A stretch of 64,000 nucleotides of DNA, taken from Alkalimarinus coralli (GTDB lineage Bacteria; Pseudomonadota; Gammaproteobacteria; Pseudomonadales; Oleiphilaceae). How positions within the stretch are numbered: position 1 is the stretch's first letter; the number at the start of each line of letters is the position of its first letter. This document shows positions 1 through 8,465 of this stretch, piece by piece. The stretch is from the NCBI RefSeq assembly GCF_023650515.1, contig NZ_CP096016.1:4218001-4282000 (forward strand), written 5' to 3'. The notes beneath the pieces were generated by a model, which worked only from the letters and a program-made list of their open reading frames with translations, made no database searches and was not told the origin of the DNA. The position numbers were made by a program, and so were the translations under genes.

Positions 1-20
1 GCTCCTGAATACGTTTCTAT

Positions 21-794
21 TTATTCGAATGTGGCTACCCAGCCGTGACGGACGGCGGTGGCAAAAAGCTCGGGTACGTTTTGATCGGGATATTCCTCTA
101 GAAAAACCTCAATGGCTGCAGAAAAATTTGCCGTTTGGTTGAGGCTGCTCAGAAAGTGCCATTGGGGTTCTTCGAGGAGATCAACCCGCATTTCATACTC
201 TCTTCGCCAAATCAGTAAAAAGAAATCACTGCGAATGAGTTCTATTGTCTGGTCGCTTTGTTCGTCGCTCTGATGAGGCTGGTTGTTCTGCCATATTTTA
301 TGAATGGGCCAATGAGAGTGAATCAAGCGACTTGCTTTGGGAGGGTGAAACTTGAGTGCCATTTGCTGCTCTGGAGACATTAAGCCTAGCCGCTCCAGGT
401 CTAATGGAATACTATCCGACTCATTGAATACCTGATGCCATGCCCACTCCAAACGAGCAACATCTGCCATATAGGGATACTCTGATAAGGGTTTGAATGA
501 GGCAACAAACTCCGCCAGGCGGTGGCCATATTCGGCAATATTAGCTGACTGTGACGGGGTTTCTTCAATATAACGCCTGCAAAGGCCTTCAAAAGGATTA
601 TCTCCCAACAGTTTATTAAGTGTCGGATAGATATCACTGAGTGCCTGTAACAGCCCCCCTCGAACACTGCCTCGGTATATTGCCAGACGCTCGTTTGATG
701 AGAGTGTGCAAGATGGTTTGATAAAGCGATCTGCTGCTACACCGGTGCGATACATAGCGCTCATAAACTGGCGCTGAACATCATGCAGCGACAT
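21..794 (-). CDS. bufC: BufC-like DUF2063 partner protein of a bufferin locus
   Basis: This is a DUF2063 protein, the usual partner of DUF692 (MNIO) enzymes; the N-terminal domain is thought to present the precursor peptide to the enzyme. It is about 257 residues from the ATG at 792-794 (MSLHDVQRQF). A TTG start at 875 is also open, but would place 27 extra residues over the neighbouring gene. The ATG lies inside the 3' end of the DUF692 gene (14-bp overlap), so the two are translationally coupled. Family assignment is from recognition of the sequence and the fixed gene order; the copper role is inferred from characterised bufferin loci. A DoxX-type bufD, often next in line, would lie beyond the left edge. 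Confidence 0.85.
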   Translation of the reverse strand: MSLHDVQRQFMSAMYRTGVAADRFIKPSCTLSSNERLAIYRGSVRGGLLQALSDIYPTLNKLLGDNPFEGLCRRYIEETPSQSANIAEYGHRLAEFVASFKPLSEYPYMADVARLEWAWHQVFNESDSIPLDLERLGLMSPEQQMALKFHPPKASRLIHSHWPIHKIWQNNQPHQSDEQSDQTIELIRSDFFLLIWRREYEMRVDLLEEPQWHFLSSLNQTANFSAAIEVFLEEYPDQNVPELFATAVRHGWVATFE

Positions 795-1626
795 GGTACT
801 GCTCCAAAATATGTGCGGCTTTTTTGGCTTCTGAATATAAAACATCGAAACTGGGAATATTGGTGTCCCACTCAACCAGTGTTGCCGTTGGGCCGATCAT
901 CTCTATAACTTGTTTATATAAAGACCAAACCGGGTCATGAATAGCACTGCCGTGCGTGTCCAATAGGTGTGTGCCTTCATCCTCGTAACCGGCTAAATGA
1001 ATTTCTCGAATGCGCTCATGGGGAAGGGCTTCCAAATACTCTAACGGGTCAAACTGGTGATTCTGGGCGCTGACATAGATATTGTTCACGTCGCAAAGCA
1101 AATCACAATCAGCCTGCTTGGCGACTTCGGCTAAAAATGCCCACTCAGTCATTTCATCAGATTGGTAGGTCACGTAACTTGAAACGTTCTCAACCATTAT
1201 TCGCTGCCCAAGTGCATCCTGCACTTGCATAATGCGGTTAGCCATATGCTTGAGGGCTTCTTCTGAGTAAGGCATCGGAAACAGGTCGTTGCCATGAATG
1301 CCGTCGTAGGATGACCAGCAAAGGTGGTCTGATACCCATTGGGGTTTAAAACGGTTGATTAGATGTTTCAGTTTTTTGATGTAGCCCTGGTCAAGTGGGT
1401 CTAACGATCCAAGTGATAGGCCAACACCATGGAAAGTAATAGGGTAGTGTTCTCGTATTTGTTCTAAATATTGCAGAGGCAGCCCGCCATTGCCCATGTA
1501 GTTATCTGTCAGGGCTTCAAACCAAGGAATGTCAGGGAGTGTTTCCAGAATTGTCTGGTAGTGAATTGAGCGTAACCCAACTCCAGCACCGCATAATGAT
1601 GCGCTGTGATGACCGGTAGATGACAT
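781..1626 (-). CDS. bufB: BufB-like DUF692 (MNIO) peptide-modifying enzyme
   Basis: A DUF692 multinuclear non-heme iron oxygenase of normal family length (281 residues). Candidate iron ligands are visible in order: H in FHGVGLS, H in SDHLCW, E in MVENVSS, D/N in CDVNNIY, H in EIHLAGY, H in THGSAIHDP and E in LVEWDTN. In characterised bufferins these enzymes convert cysteines of the BufA precursor into copper-binding heterocycles. The gene lies between the precursor gene (upstream) and the DUF2063 partner (downstream, overlapping), the canonical order A-B-C. Function here is inferred from family and context. Confidence 0.9.
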   Translation of the reverse strand: MSSTGHHSASLCGAGVGLRSIHYQTILETLPDIPWFEALTDNYMGNGGLPLQYLEQIREHYPITFHGVGLSLGSLDPLDQGYIKKLKHLINRFKPQWVSDHLCWSSYDGIHGNDLFPMPYSEEALKHMANRIMQVQDALGQRIMVENVSSYVTYQSDEMTEWAFLAEVAKQADCDLLCDVNNIYVSAQNHQFDPLEYLEALPHERIREIHLAGYEDEGTHLLDTHGSAIHDPVWSLYKQVIEMIGPTATLVEWDTNIPSFDVLYSEAKKAAHILEQYHVAA

Positions 1627-1663
1627 GTGGAAAACTCCCTGCTGCTGGTGGCTGTGCGGATAG

Positions 1664-1930
1664 TTAGCTTTTTACCTTGCCACCAACGATCTTATCGCAA
1701 GTGCCTGTCGGTACATAAACCCACTCTTCCGGGTCGCCATCGACTGTTGATTGCCCTGCACAGCTATGCTTGCTGGTGCCGCAGTCGTTCATACCGGCTT
1801 TCGCAATCCCCTGGCATTTTTCAAAACCCGGCTTACCGGCGACTGCATTGCCAGCGCTTGCCATCATGCCAACAGCTAATACACCCGCGATAGCCGCGCT
1901 TGCAATTGACTTACTATTCTTCTCGCTCAT
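1664..1930 (-). CDS. bufA: BufA-like bufferin precursor (DUF2282)
   Basis: A small exported precursor of the DUF2282 family, about 88 residues. The ATG at 1930 is preferred because AGAGGA sits about 8 bases before it; an ATG at 1948 would add six residues. A Sec signal peptide runs to about residue 31 (SAGNAVA), followed by a short core with four cysteines at about 39, 50, 57 and 78 (EKC, NDC, HSC, GTC) and a conserved HSCAGQ motif. In studied bufferins the cysteines are modified by the DUF692 enzyme and the peptide sequesters copper in the periplasm. It is the first gene of the minus-strand operon. Confidence 0.9.
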   Translation of the reverse strand: MSEKNSKSIASAAIAGVLAVGMMASAGNAVAGKPGFEKCQGIAKAGMNDCGTSKHSCAGQSTVDGDPEEWVYVPTGTCDKIVGGKVKS

Positions 1931-2152
1931 CTGAAATTCCTCTTTCATGTGTGGATTGATCTACTTGTTGGGTATTGGTGCCTTAAAAAATAAGGACACA
2001 ATAGAGACCTGTATAATGATGAAAAAGTTCAAAAGAAAATAATGAAGTTTTTTAAGGTGTTAAAAACGGGTCGCTAACACTGCGAAATTTACGGCTTATT
2101 GGTGTGGGGGCGAGGGCTGTATTTTATGGGGATTGCTTAAGTAAGAAATATT

Positions 2153-2188
2153 CCAGTCGCATCTCTTTTCATAAGAGACCACGACTGG
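2153..2188 (-). terminator. Stem-loop downstream of the DUF2959 gene
   Basis: CCAGTCG at 2153 pairs with CGACTGG at 2182-2188, with an inner TCTCTT/AAGAGA stem around a short loop. Reading on the minus strand it follows the stop of the DUF2959 gene and is trailed by AATATTTCTT. It is therefore a plausible intrinsic terminator, although the T-tract is imperfect. Confidence 0.55.
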
Positions 2189-2222
2189 GCACTATAAAAA
2201 AGTGTTTTAGATTTAGTAGACG

Positions 2223-2873
2223 CTAGCCTTCTTTAAGCTCGGCAATGAATTCCTCAGATTCAGCAATTGATTTTTCCATCTCTTTGATCAGCCTGGCGAC
2301 GTCAGATTCGATGGTTCTCAACTCGCCTTTGAGTGAGTCAATGGCTCGTGCATTTAAGTTATGCTTCAAAAATAGCACTTGATCCTGAAGGGCGTTAAGA
2401 ACGGGCTCCATTTTGGCTTCGGCGCTACGCATGGACTTCATTAGCTGGCCATATTTCTTTTTGGTCGTCGTTATTTTCCGGCGACTTTGTTCTCTTAAAC
2501 TGCTGCTGGTATAGAGTTTCAGCTCTTCTTCCCATTCATCAAACAACGCCTCGGACACATCTTCGACAGCATCGATACGATCGCTGACTTTTTCTGCTGC
2601 CGCTTTGCTGTCTTCAAACTCGTCGTTAAGCGCATTGTACTTATCAAGCAGATCCTGATCTTTAATCGTAATCAGTGACTGGTAGCGTTCTAATGCTGAT
2701 GAAAACTGCTCTTTTGCATCGCTTTGGGCTTCACTGACCTCTTCAACACGATCAACCATAATATCTCGCTTATGGTAGCCAACCTTCTCCATGGCTCCGT
2801 AATACATGCTCTGACAGCCTGTCAATACAACCAATAAGATGCTGGCCAGCAATGGGCGCACAATAGAGATCAT
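2223..2873 (-). CDS. DUF2959 family lipoprotein
   Basis: A 216-residue predicted lipoprotein. The signal peptide ends in a lipobox LTGC with lipidated Cys20. The mature protein is highly charged and almost entirely helical/coiled coil (ERYQSLI..., VSDRIDAVEDVSEALFDEWEEEL). The SMYYGAMEKVGYHKRDI segment after the lipobox is characteristic of DUF2959. The molecular function of the family is unknown; an envelope location is inferred from the lipobox. It stands alone, with its own start region and a downstream stem-loop. Confidence 0.85.
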   Translation of the reverse strand: MISIVRPLLASILLVVLTGCQSMYYGAMEKVGYHKRDIMVDRVEEVSEAQSDAKEQFSSALERYQSLITIKDQDLLDKYNALNDEFEDSKAAAEKVSDRIDAVEDVSEALFDEWEEELKLYTSSSLREQSRRKITTTKKKYGQLMKSMRSAEAKMEPVLNALQDQVLFLKHNLNARAIDSLKGELRTIESDVARLIKEMEKSIAESEEFIAELKEG

Positions 2874-2980
2874 AGCGTTACTCCTGTAGTTTAATGATGT
2901 TGATTAATCATAACACCTGATATTGAGAATGCTAATGATCACGCGCTCTTAGGTCTGATTGATAAACCTGGCGGGACAAC

Positions 2981-3181
2981 TCAACTCTTTTTTCTGAGTT
3001 CTGTTACCACTTCTCCACCGATACCCCAGTTGTCTGTTTCTACTTCGTCGATAACCACAACGGTTGTGGCGGGGTTTTTGTTTAAGGTTTTTTGCAGCAG
3101 CGCTGTTACTCCGCTGATCAACGCTGCTTTTTGCTCTTTGGTTGCGCCTTCACGGGTTATCTTGATATTGACGTATGGCAT
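2981..3181 (-). CDS. 4-oxalocrotonate tautomerase family protein
   Basis: A 66-residue protein beginning MPYVNIKITREG. After Met removal the invariant catalytic Pro1 would be exposed. The length and the pattern (two beta strands flanking a helix, then DNWGIGGE) match small 4-OT hexameric tautomerases. The natural substrate cannot be told from the sequence. It is a single gene between a DUF2959 lipoprotein and an MFS transporter. Confidence 0.88.
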   Translation of the reverse strand: MPYVNIKITREGATKEQKAALISGVTALLQKTLNKNPATTVVVIDEVETDNWGIGGEVVTELRKKS

Positions 3182-3260
3182 AGCTGGCTCCTTGTTAACT
3201 ATTGATTTCTTTAGTAAAAACGCTGCTCGATGGCAAAAGGCCCGTCTATGGCCCGTTGCG

Positions 3261-3320
3261 CTAGGGTTGATTGTTCTAGGGTTGATTGTTCTAGGCTTGA
3301 TTGCGCTAGACTTGATTGAG
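3261..3320. repeat. Four tandem 15-bp repeats at the end of the MFS gene
   Basis: Four consecutive 15-bp units start at 3261, 3276, 3291 and 3306. The first two are identical (CTAGGGTTGATTGTT); the third and fourth differ at a few positions. The CTA starting the last unit (3306-3308) is the complement of the TAG stop codon of the MFS gene, so the array is built from the gene's own 3' end. Confidence 0.9.
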
Positions 3321-4520
3321 TTGCTGATTGGCGTGTTCTCGCTGCTCGACTACGCGCAGTGATAAAACCAGTAGCGTCCCAACAACCATAAAAAGCCCCG
3401 CCATGGTGAGGCCGTCGCTATAACCGCCCCCTGCCTCTGCAATCTGCCCGGTAATGGCGGGAGCGACTATTTGCGCAACACCATAGCTGATGGTCATTTT
3501 CCCCATCATTTTTGACGGCGCGCTTGGGTATAGTCTACCTGCCATCGTTAGCACCAGGCTCACGATGCCCATAAATGTGCCGCCAAAAAGCACCGCACTG
3601 AGGTAGGCCGTTGCCGAACCGTTGCTAAAAACGGGTAGCACGATACCGGTGGTATGGATTGCAAAGGCAAGCGCCAATGCATTTAAGTCACCGGTTTTTC
3701 GGGCGACCAAGTCCCAGATAATACAGGAAGGGGCGGCGGCCAATCCCAGCACCATAAAGACCAATGTCCCTTCATCTGACAAGGGGTTTTGTTGATTAAC
3801 AATCGCCACAATAAAGGTGGCACTGATTACAAACCCGACACCGGCGCATAAATAGGCGGCGATAAAAAGCCTAAGGTACGCCTTGGATGGTGGGTTATCG
3901 ACCAGAGCTTCGCCATTTTTCATCACATGGCTGTTTTCGGGTTTGGGCAGCCAGCGCCAGGCAGGAATGGCCATTAGAACCCCGATCAGAGAGAGTGCCA
4001 GCCACTGCTCACGCCAATCAAACTCGGGCGTCATGATGCTGGAAACATAGGAACAGAATGCGATTCCCAGTCCCGCTCCCGCAAAGTGAATCCCCAGTTC
4101 ACTTCGGTAGCGGTGTCGAATAAGCCAGTTAAGGATCAAGCCGGAGCCCAGCAGAATACTGGCTGCACTGCTTAGGCCTGCCAGGTAGCGCATCAGGCTC
4201 CAGACCCAAAAGTTAGTGGTGAGTGCCATCCCCAAGGTGCTGACAACGGCAACAATAATACCGATTCGGTAGAGCCGGTCTTTCAGCATCATATTGCTGA
4301 TGGAGGCGGCAATGAGTACACCAGTGAAATAGCCCATGTAGTTAATGCTGGCTAACCATCCCCCTTCTGATATTCCGAGAGAGGCCTGTTGCTGCATAAG
4401 GGGGAGCAGAGGCGTGTAGGCAAATCGGGCTATCCCCAACATCAGGATAAGGCTGATTATACCGGCGGCCAGTACTTTGAGCCGTTCCAAAGCGCGGGTT
4501 GGTTCGCTAGAAAATGTCAT
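3306..4520 (-). CDS. YbfB/YjiJ family MFS transporter
   Basis: A 404-residue membrane protein with about 12 hydrophobic segments. The opening LGIARFAYTPLLPLMQQ and GWLASINYMGYFTG are typical of the YbfB/YjiJ branch of the major facilitator superfamily. The substrate is unknown; relatives are often annotated as sugar or drug transporters without proof. The start at 4520 precedes a short charged N-terminus and gives the usual family length. Its stop codon lies within the tandem 15-bp repeat block. Confidence 0.88.
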   Translation of the reverse strand: MTFSSEPTRALERLKVLAAGIISLILMLGIARFAYTPLLPLMQQQASLGISEGGWLASINYMGYFTGVLIAASISNMMLKDRLYRIGIIVAVVSTLGMALTTNFWVWSLMRYLAGLSSAASILLGSGLILNWLIRHRYRSELGIHFAGAGLGIAFCSYVSSIMTPEFDWREQWLALSLIGVLMAIPAWRWLPKPENSHVMKNGEALVDNPPSKAYLRLFIAAYLCAGVGFVISATFIVAIVNQQNPLSDEGTLVFMVLGLAAAPSCIIWDLVARKTGDLNALALAFAIHTTGIVLPVFSNGSATAYLSAVLFGGTFMGIVSLVLTMAGRLYPSAPSKMMGKMTISYGVAQIVAPAITGQIAEAGGGYSDGLTMAGLFMVVGTLLVLSLRVVEQREHANQQLNQV

Positions 4521-4669
4521 CGCGGTGCCTCACTAAACTGAAGCTAAGACAATATAGCGGTATGGCCAGTTATACCAATTGTTAATATTGATTATTGACA
4601 TTCAGCAAAATGATACATGCCGTATATTGTTGTCAGGAGGGAGAGGGCTTGGAGGGGGTACTTCAAGTA

Positions 4670-4697
4670 GGGCATGTTCCTGCAAGTAAACATGCCC
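4670..4697. other. Stem-loop 3' of the MsrAB gene
   Basis: GGGCATGTT (4670-4678) is the inverted repeat of AACATGCCC (4689-4697) around a 10-base loop, about 15 bases past the msrAB stop. There is no T-run on the minus strand, so a terminator role is only possible. The function could equally be mRNA 3'-end protection. Confidence 0.5.
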
Positions 4698-4711
4698 TTG
4701 AGCATCAGCGG

Positions 4712-5842
4712 CTATTTGAATAGCGCTAAGAGTGTTCCATAACCCTCTTTCTCAAGATCCTCTTTAGGGATAAAACGCAACGATGCCGAGTTTATGCAGT
4801 ACCTTAGCCCCGTTGGCTCAGGGCCATCTTCAAACACATGCCCCAGATGGGAGTCGCCATACTTGCTGCGCACCTCTGTTCTCGTCATGAACAGTTTGGT
4901 GTCTTTCCTTTCAACAATATTTTCGTCGTTGATCGGACGTGAAAAGCTCGGCCATCCACTTCCTGAGTCGTACTTGTCGACAGACGAAAAGAGCGGCTCA
5001 TTGCTGACTACGTCAACGTAGATTCCTTCACGCTTTTCATCCCAGTACTCATTATTGAATGCACGTTCGGTCGCATCTTCTTGAGTGACTTGGTACTGAA
5101 GGGGCGTCAGATTTTGTCTTAGCTCTTCGTCAGATACCTTTTTATAGTCGTTTTGGCCTGGATTTATCTGAGTCATTTTTCCACTCTCCTCTGGTTTGTG
5201 GAGATCCTCTCCCCATGTTGCTTCTAAAAACTGATCTCTACCTGAGTTGTACCGGTAAAACTTGTAACGAATCGGGTTCTTTTTAAAGTAGTCCTGATGA
5301 TACTCCTCTGCCGGCCAGAAGTGTGACACTTGTTTTATCTCTGTGGCGAGAGGTTTCTCAAAGCGGCCAGATTTAGCCAGTGCATTGCGTGACTGTTCAG
5401 CGGCTATTTTCTGCTGCTCGTTATGGTAAAAAATGAAGGGGCGGTACTGGAACCCTCTATCGACAAACTGGCCACCCGTGTCTGTAGGGTCAACCTGCTG
5501 CCAAAACGCATGTAGTAGCTGTTTATAGCTAACCTGGCTAGGGTCATAGTGAACCTCGACCGCTTCGACATGCCCGGTGTTACCGTATGACACTTGTTTA
5601 TAGGTGGGGTTTTGAACATGTCCACCGACATACCCCGAGACCACCTCAGAGACGCCTGGCACTTTTTCGAAGTCTGATTCAACACACCAGAAACAGCCAC
5701 CGGCAAATGTTGCGACAGCCATGGTATCGCTGGCGGAAGAGCCGGTGCTTGTTGAGTTTTCGGTCTTGTCCGGAGTTGTTTCAGCACTGCAGGCTGCTAT
5801 CGACATCATGCCTGCCAACAACAGGATCGTAGGTTTAATCAT
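4712..5842 (-). CDS. msrAB: Bifunctional peptide methionine sulfoxide reductase MsrA-MsrB, lipoprotein
   Basis: About 376 residues from the ATG at 5842, which follows a good GAGGT ribosome site; a longer reading to 5932 exists but lacks this. A lipoprotein signal ends SIAAC (Cys18). The MsrA domain carries GGCFWCVE near residue 48-55. The C-terminal MsrB domain shows [14 protein letters not shown] and the catalytic RYCINSASL. The N-terminal thioredoxin-like domain of neisserial PilB is absent, so an external reductant is needed. It repairs both diastereomers of oxidised methionine, here inferred to act on periplasmic proteins. Confidence 0.93.
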   Translation of the reverse strand: MIKPTILLLAGMMSIAACSAETTPDKTENSTSTGSSASDTMAVATFAGGCFWCVESDFEKVPGVSEVVSGYVGGHVQNPTYKQVSYGNTGHVEAVEVHYDPSQVSYKQLLHAFWQQVDPTDTGGQFVDRGFQYRPFIFYHNEQQKIAAEQSRNALAKSGRFEKPLATEIKQVSHFWPAEEYHQDYFKKNPIRYKFYRYNSGRDQFLEATWGEDLHKPEESGKMTQINPGQNDYKKVSDEELRQNLTPLQYQVTQEDATERAFNNEYWDEKREGIYVDVVSNEPLFSSVDKYDSGSGWPSFSRPINDENIVERKDTKLFMTRTEVRSKYGDSHLGHVFEDGPEPTGLRYCINSASLRFIPKEDLEKEGYGTLLALFK

Positions 5843-6055
5843 ATGGGCTACCTCAGCTCTATTTGTGGGTCTGAACCTAGTATTTACTAAAAATACGTGG
5901 CAAGAAAAGGTCTGGATCACCGGTTTTATCAAATCATGATAGGTCGTGATAATTTTGTTATATCTGTGTGAGGCCTCCGGGATTTTTGTTTCGTACTCTT
6001 TTAAGCGTTGTCTATCACAATGCAGTATTAAAAATAATTAGAGGAAGAAACGAAG

Positions 6056-6760
6056 ATGAAAACGAAATCAATTGCTACGCTGTCTGCTCTGCCTTTTATA
6101 CTTGCTTCACACTTGGTATCGGCCCAGACAGTTGATGTTGAAGTGACTAACCTCACTCACGGCATGTATTTTACGCCACTGTTGGTAAGTGCTCATGACT
6201 CATCCACACACTTATTTGAAGCCGGTCAGACGGCAACACCGGAACTTCAGGCGATGGCTGAAGGCGGTGATATTTCGGGCCTTGCGGCAGCCGCTGTAGC
6301 CACGGGTGCGGTAAATGCAGAAAATCCCGCAAGCGGATTATTAGCGCCGTCATCCTCAGCCCAGGTTGAGAATCTGGATACCTTAACCAACACACACCTT
6401 TCGATTGTCGCCATGCTGTTGCCCACCAACGATGCGTTTGTGGGGTTAAATGGCTGGAAAATACCTCAGCAGGCAGGTACTTACACGGTTTATCTCAATG
6501 CCTATGATGCCGGCACTGAAGCCAATAATGAAGTAGTGAATGGTGGCGGTGCACCGGGGGCGTTGGGAATACCAGCCAACCCCGGCGGCAATGGTGGCAC
6601 AGGAGCAACCGGTGTTACGACGACTGAAACCAACCAAACGGTTCATATCCACCGTGGCAATGTAGGTGATACCGATTTAACAGGTGGTGTGAGCGATGTT
6701 GATAGCCGCATCCATCGTTGGTTAAACCCCGTGGCTAAAGTGGTTATCACCGTTAAATAA
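6056..6760 (+). CDS. Spondin-domain exported protein
   Basis: A 234-residue protein with a Sec signal peptide (cleavage after about VSA-Q at residue 24) and one spondin_N domain. Domain signatures include EVTNLTHGMYFTPLLVSAH, MLLPTNDAFVGLN, LNAYDAGTEANNE and a final strand ending KVVITVK. Such domains occur in extracellular and envelope proteins; the bacterial function is unknown. A strong AGAGGAAG ribosome site precedes the ATG. It is followed without a gap by a second spondin protein, then by a two-component system. Confidence 0.9.
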   Translation: MKTKSIATLSALPFILASHLVSAQTVDVEVTNLTHGMYFTPLLVSAHDSSTHLFEAGQTATPELQAMAEGGDISGLAAAAVATGAVNAENPASGLLAPSSSAQVENLDTLTNTHLSIVAMLLPTNDAFVGLNGWKIPQQAGTYTVYLNAYDAGTEANNEVVNGGGAPGALGIPANPGGNGGTGATGVTTTETNQTVHIHRGNVGDTDLTGGVSDVDSRIHRWLNPVAKVVITVK

Positions 6761-6774
6761 TGGAGGGTGGTTTG

Positions 6775-7464
6775 ATGAATATGAAAAATACTATTCGTAC
6801 GGGTCTTTCTATGCTGGTGTTGGCCGGCGTTGTAGGCTGTTCCGACAATGACCCGGTACAGCAAACCTACGAAATAACCGTCACCAACCTGAGCAACAAC
6901 CAGCCGTTGTCGCCGCTGGCAGTAGTGCTACACTCTAGTTCGTATAGTGCATGGTCTGTTGGTTCCCCGGCAGGTGCAGGGCTTGAGCAGTTAGCCGAAG
7001 CAGGCGATAACACTCAGTTTTTGGCTGATGCATCCGCAGGGAGCGCGATTGCAACATCCTCTGGTGACGGCGTTGTCGGCCCTGGCGCCAGTGACCGGGT
7101 TGACGTTGTGGTTAACTCCGCCTCAGACCTCCAACTAACCGTCGCAACAATGTTGGTGAATACCAACGATGCATTTTCGGGTCGAGGTGGCATTGACTTG
7201 AACGCGCTGGCATTAGGAGAGCAAATGACCCTGGTTTTACCGACCTATGATGCGGGTACAGAGCGCAATAGTGAACTGGCCGGGACTATACCCGGGCCTG
7301 CTGATGGAGGCGAAGGGTTCAACGCCGTGCGAGATGATGTCAATGTCGTCTCAAGGCATCCGGGGGTGGTGAGTAATGTCGATGGCTATACTGACTCCGT
7401 ACTGGATCAATCTCATCGTTTTGACGCACCGGTGGCTCGTTTGGTGGTTCGACGGCTTAACTAG
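6775..7464 (+). CDS. Spondin-domain lipoprotein
   Basis: A second spondin_N protein, about 229 residues from the ATG at 6775. That start has GGAGGGTGG immediately upstream; an ATG at 6760 overlaps the previous stop and would swallow the ribosome site. The signal ends in GVVGC (about Cys22), so this copy is a predicted lipoprotein whereas the first is soluble. It shares VTNLSNNQPLSPL, NTNDAFSG and YDAGTERNSE with the upstream paralogue. The two are cotranscribed and probably arose by duplication. Confidence 0.9.
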   Translation: MNMKNTIRTGLSMLVLAGVVGCSDNDPVQQTYEITVTNLSNNQPLSPLAVVLHSSSYSAWSVGSPAGAGLEQLAEAGDNTQFLADASAGSAIATSSGDGVVGPGASDRVDVVVNSASDLQLTVATMLVNTNDAFSGRGGIDLNALALGEQMTLVLPTYDAGTERNSELAGTIPGPADGGEGFNAVRDDVNVVSRHPGVVSNVDGYTDSVLDQSHRFDAPVARLVVRRLN

Positions 7465-7691
7465 TACTTTAGGTGGGAACTAGTGCAGCAGGCAGTAGCC
7501 AGTGCAGTAGACAGGCGCTAGCGCTATGGATAGCCGTTAGCACTATAGGTAGGGGGTTCTCATTTTTGCCGTCATGAGGGCCAACTACTGTACCATTATT
7601 CGCAGCCACGCTATGCTAGTTTTTGGGCCAGCATGATATTCTCGAGGCCCTTACCATTATTGCTCCGCATCCAACATAAGGTTTTATATTG

Positions 7692-8465
7692 ATGAAACGC
7701 AGAATTCTTGTAATAGAAGATGACCAGGATATTAACAAGCTGGTCTCCATGAACCTGCGAGATATGAACTATGAGGTTGAAAGTTGTGATGTCGGCTCTC
7801 GCGGGCTGCAAATGGCGATGACAGGCAACTTTGACCTTATCGTGTTGGATGTGATGCTGCCAGAAATGGACGGGCTGGAAATCTGTATGCGGCTGCGCAC
7901 CGCAAAGCTGCTTATGCCGATATTGATGCTAACCGCAAAAGACTCTGAGGCTGACCGGGTTGTCGGGCTTGAGATGGGGGCAGACGACTACATCACCAAA
8001 CCGTTCAGTGTGCGCGAGCTTCAGGCCAGGGTCAAGGCGATGCTGAGGCGCGTTGAAATGTTAACGCAAACGCCTGTTGTTGCTGAACCCGATAGTCTGA
8101 AATTTGGCCAGCTGGAAATTAATACCGCTAAACGTCTGGTAACGATTGATCAGGCCCCCGTTGATTTAACCAGTACCGAGTTTGATCTACTGCTGTATAT
8201 GGCAAGACAACCAGGGTTGGTATTTAGTCGTAGCCAGCTACTGGATAAAGTCTGGGGCTATCACCATAGTGGTTACGAGCATACGGTTAACTCTCATATC
8301 AATCGACTACGTACCAAGCTCGAAAAAGACCCTTCTAATCCTGAGTATGTATTAACCGTATGGGGTGTTGGTTATAAGTTTTCCGATGCAGGGCTTGCCA
8401 ACCAAACGAGCCTTGATGGCACTCACGCTGAACACAGCAATACCTCTACTGATAAGCCTGAATGA
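7692..8465 (+). CDS. OmpR/PhoB-type response regulator
   Basis: A 257-residue response regulator with an N-terminal receiver and a C-terminal winged-helix DNA-binding domain. The acidic pocket is EDD at 9-11, the phosphoacceptor is Asp53 (IVLDVMLPEMDG) and the conserved Lys is in YITKPF. The C-terminal domain has the transcription-loop and recognition-helix pattern (SRSQLLDKVWG, TVNSHINRLRTKLE). The ATG at 7692 is preferred over the preceding TTG. The stop overlaps the start of the sensor kinase gene (ATGA). Confidence 0.93.
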   Translation: MKRRILVIEDDQDINKLVSMNLRDMNYEVESCDVGSRGLQMAMTGNFDLIVLDVMLPEMDGLEICMRLRTAKLLMPILMLTAKDSEADRVVGLEMGADDYITKPFSVRELQARVKAMLRRVEMLTQTPVVAEPDSLKFGQLEINTAKRLVTIDQAPVDLTSTEFDLLLYMARQPGLVFSRSQLLDKVWGYHHSGYEHTVNSHINRLRTKLEKDPSNPEYVLTVWGVGYKFSDAGLANQTSLDGTHAEHSNTSTDKPE

